From: an uncultured Eubacterium sp.
Lineage (GTDB): Bacteria > Bacillota_A > Clostridia > Lachnospirales > Lachnospiraceae
Direction: 5' to 3'
DNA length: 5,791 nt
Assembly (NCBI GenBank): GCA_948560485.1
Contig: CAOXUF010000150.1
Location: 1 to 5,791, forward strand
Part shown: positions 5,619 to 5,791 of the stretch, one piece after another
How positions within the stretch are numbered: the stretch's first letter is position 1
How the letters are laid out: every line of letters starts with the position of its first letter
Made by a program: the position numbers and the translations under genes
The notes under the pieces: model-generated
Seen by the model: only the letters and a program-made list of their open reading frames with translations
The model's database searches: none
What the model was told of the DNA's origin: nothing

Positions 5619-5727
5619 TATATTGTAAAAGAAATTTGTTTGTCCACACATAATTATATTATAGGGTTTAACAATATATGCAGATATATTAGATTCCAAA
5701 GCCGGCACTATAAAATATATTGTAAAA
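5619..5727 (+). repeat. Pair of 12-base direct repeats (TATATTGTAAAA)
   Basis: TATATTGTAAAA occurs at 5619-5630 and again at 5716-5727, with starts 97 bases apart. The words are almost pure A+T in a 22% G+C region, so chance is a real possibility. No target-site or insertion-sequence structure accompanies them. Confidence 0.35.
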
Positions 5728-5761
5728 TAATGCTTTATTAAATGGTATTGTGTCGAAATAG

Positions 5762-5783
5762 TAAAAAATAAATGTATTTTTTA
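5762..5783. repeat. Perfect 9-base A+T inverted repeat
   Basis: TAAAAAATA (5762-5770) pairs with TATTTTTTA (5775-5783) around a four-base loop, AATG. It has no G-C pair, so it would be a weak terminator; it could instead be an operator or chance A+T symmetry. It lies 8 bases from the window end. Confidence 0.35.
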
Positions 5784-5791
5784 GAAGAACA

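Larger units (their letters stand above)
5577..5791. other. A+T-rich intergenic stretch upstream of the ferredoxin gene
   Basis: I see no supportable gene here: stops are dense in all frames, and the short ATG starts either close within about ten codons or lack a ribosome site. G+C is about 22% by my count. The stretch contains a 12-base direct repeat, a perfect A+T hairpin near the end, a GCCGGC palindrome (5701-5706) and TGTCGAA (5751-5757), which matches the core of a Spo0A box. It may hold the upstream region of a gene beyond the window, but the direction cannot be told. Confidence 0.5.

Noticed and set aside
5772..5791. Gene start at ATG 5772 running off the window end (MYFLEE...)
   Set aside because: No ribosome site precedes it and only six codons are visible, within an A+T hairpin.

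Overview
The window looks like one end of an assembled contig from a low-G+C, anaerobic, Gram-positive Clostridia bacterium, probably Lachnospiraceae-like. The reasons are an A+T-rich genome with AGGAGG-type ribosome sites and sigma-A-type promoters, the Firmicutes-specific order gdpP-rplI-dnaB, a clostridial 2[4Fe-4S] ferredoxin, and a small unknown protein that I recall only from this group. The taxonomic placement is inference. The first 43 bases are not biological: they are an Illumina TruSeq index adapter left on the contig end.

Layout. 1-43: adapter. 53-316 (-): 87-residue protein of unknown function. 317-463: divergent intergenic region with one promoter for each direction. 464-2515 (+): gdpP, the membrane-anchored cyclic-di-AMP phosphodiesterase. 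2515-2961 (+): rplI, ribosomal protein L9, overlapping the gdpP stop codon by one base. 2988-4331 (+): dnaB, the replicative helicase. These three form one operon, closed by a hairpin terminator at 4437-4467. 4332-4533: about 200 bases holding that terminator and a promoter that abuts it. 4534-5295 (+): a MerR-type DNA-binding protein with a coiled coil and a lysine-rich tail. 5301-5336: a two-way terminator shared with the convergent gene. 5340-5513 (-): a 57-residue ferredoxin with its own ribosome site and promoter. 5577-5791: very A+T-rich sequence (about 22% G+C by my count) with no gene that I can support.

How the genes relate. The central operon links second-messenger turnover (GdpP lowers c-di-AMP), ribosome assembly and fidelity (L9), and chromosome replication (DnaB); this is housekeeping synteny conserved across Firmicutes. 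The MerR-like gene has its own promoter. Its shape (DNA-binding head, coiled coil, basic tail, no ligand domain) suggests a structural or nucleoid-associated role as readily as classical regulation. The ferredoxin is an independent, probably highly expressed, electron carrier of anaerobic metabolism.

I see no CRISPR array, transposon, prophage, tRNA or rRNA, and no strong case for a new biological system. The points most worth a second look are the adapter, the promoter overlapping the operon terminator, the unusual MerR/coiled-coil protein, and the unknown 87-residue protein.
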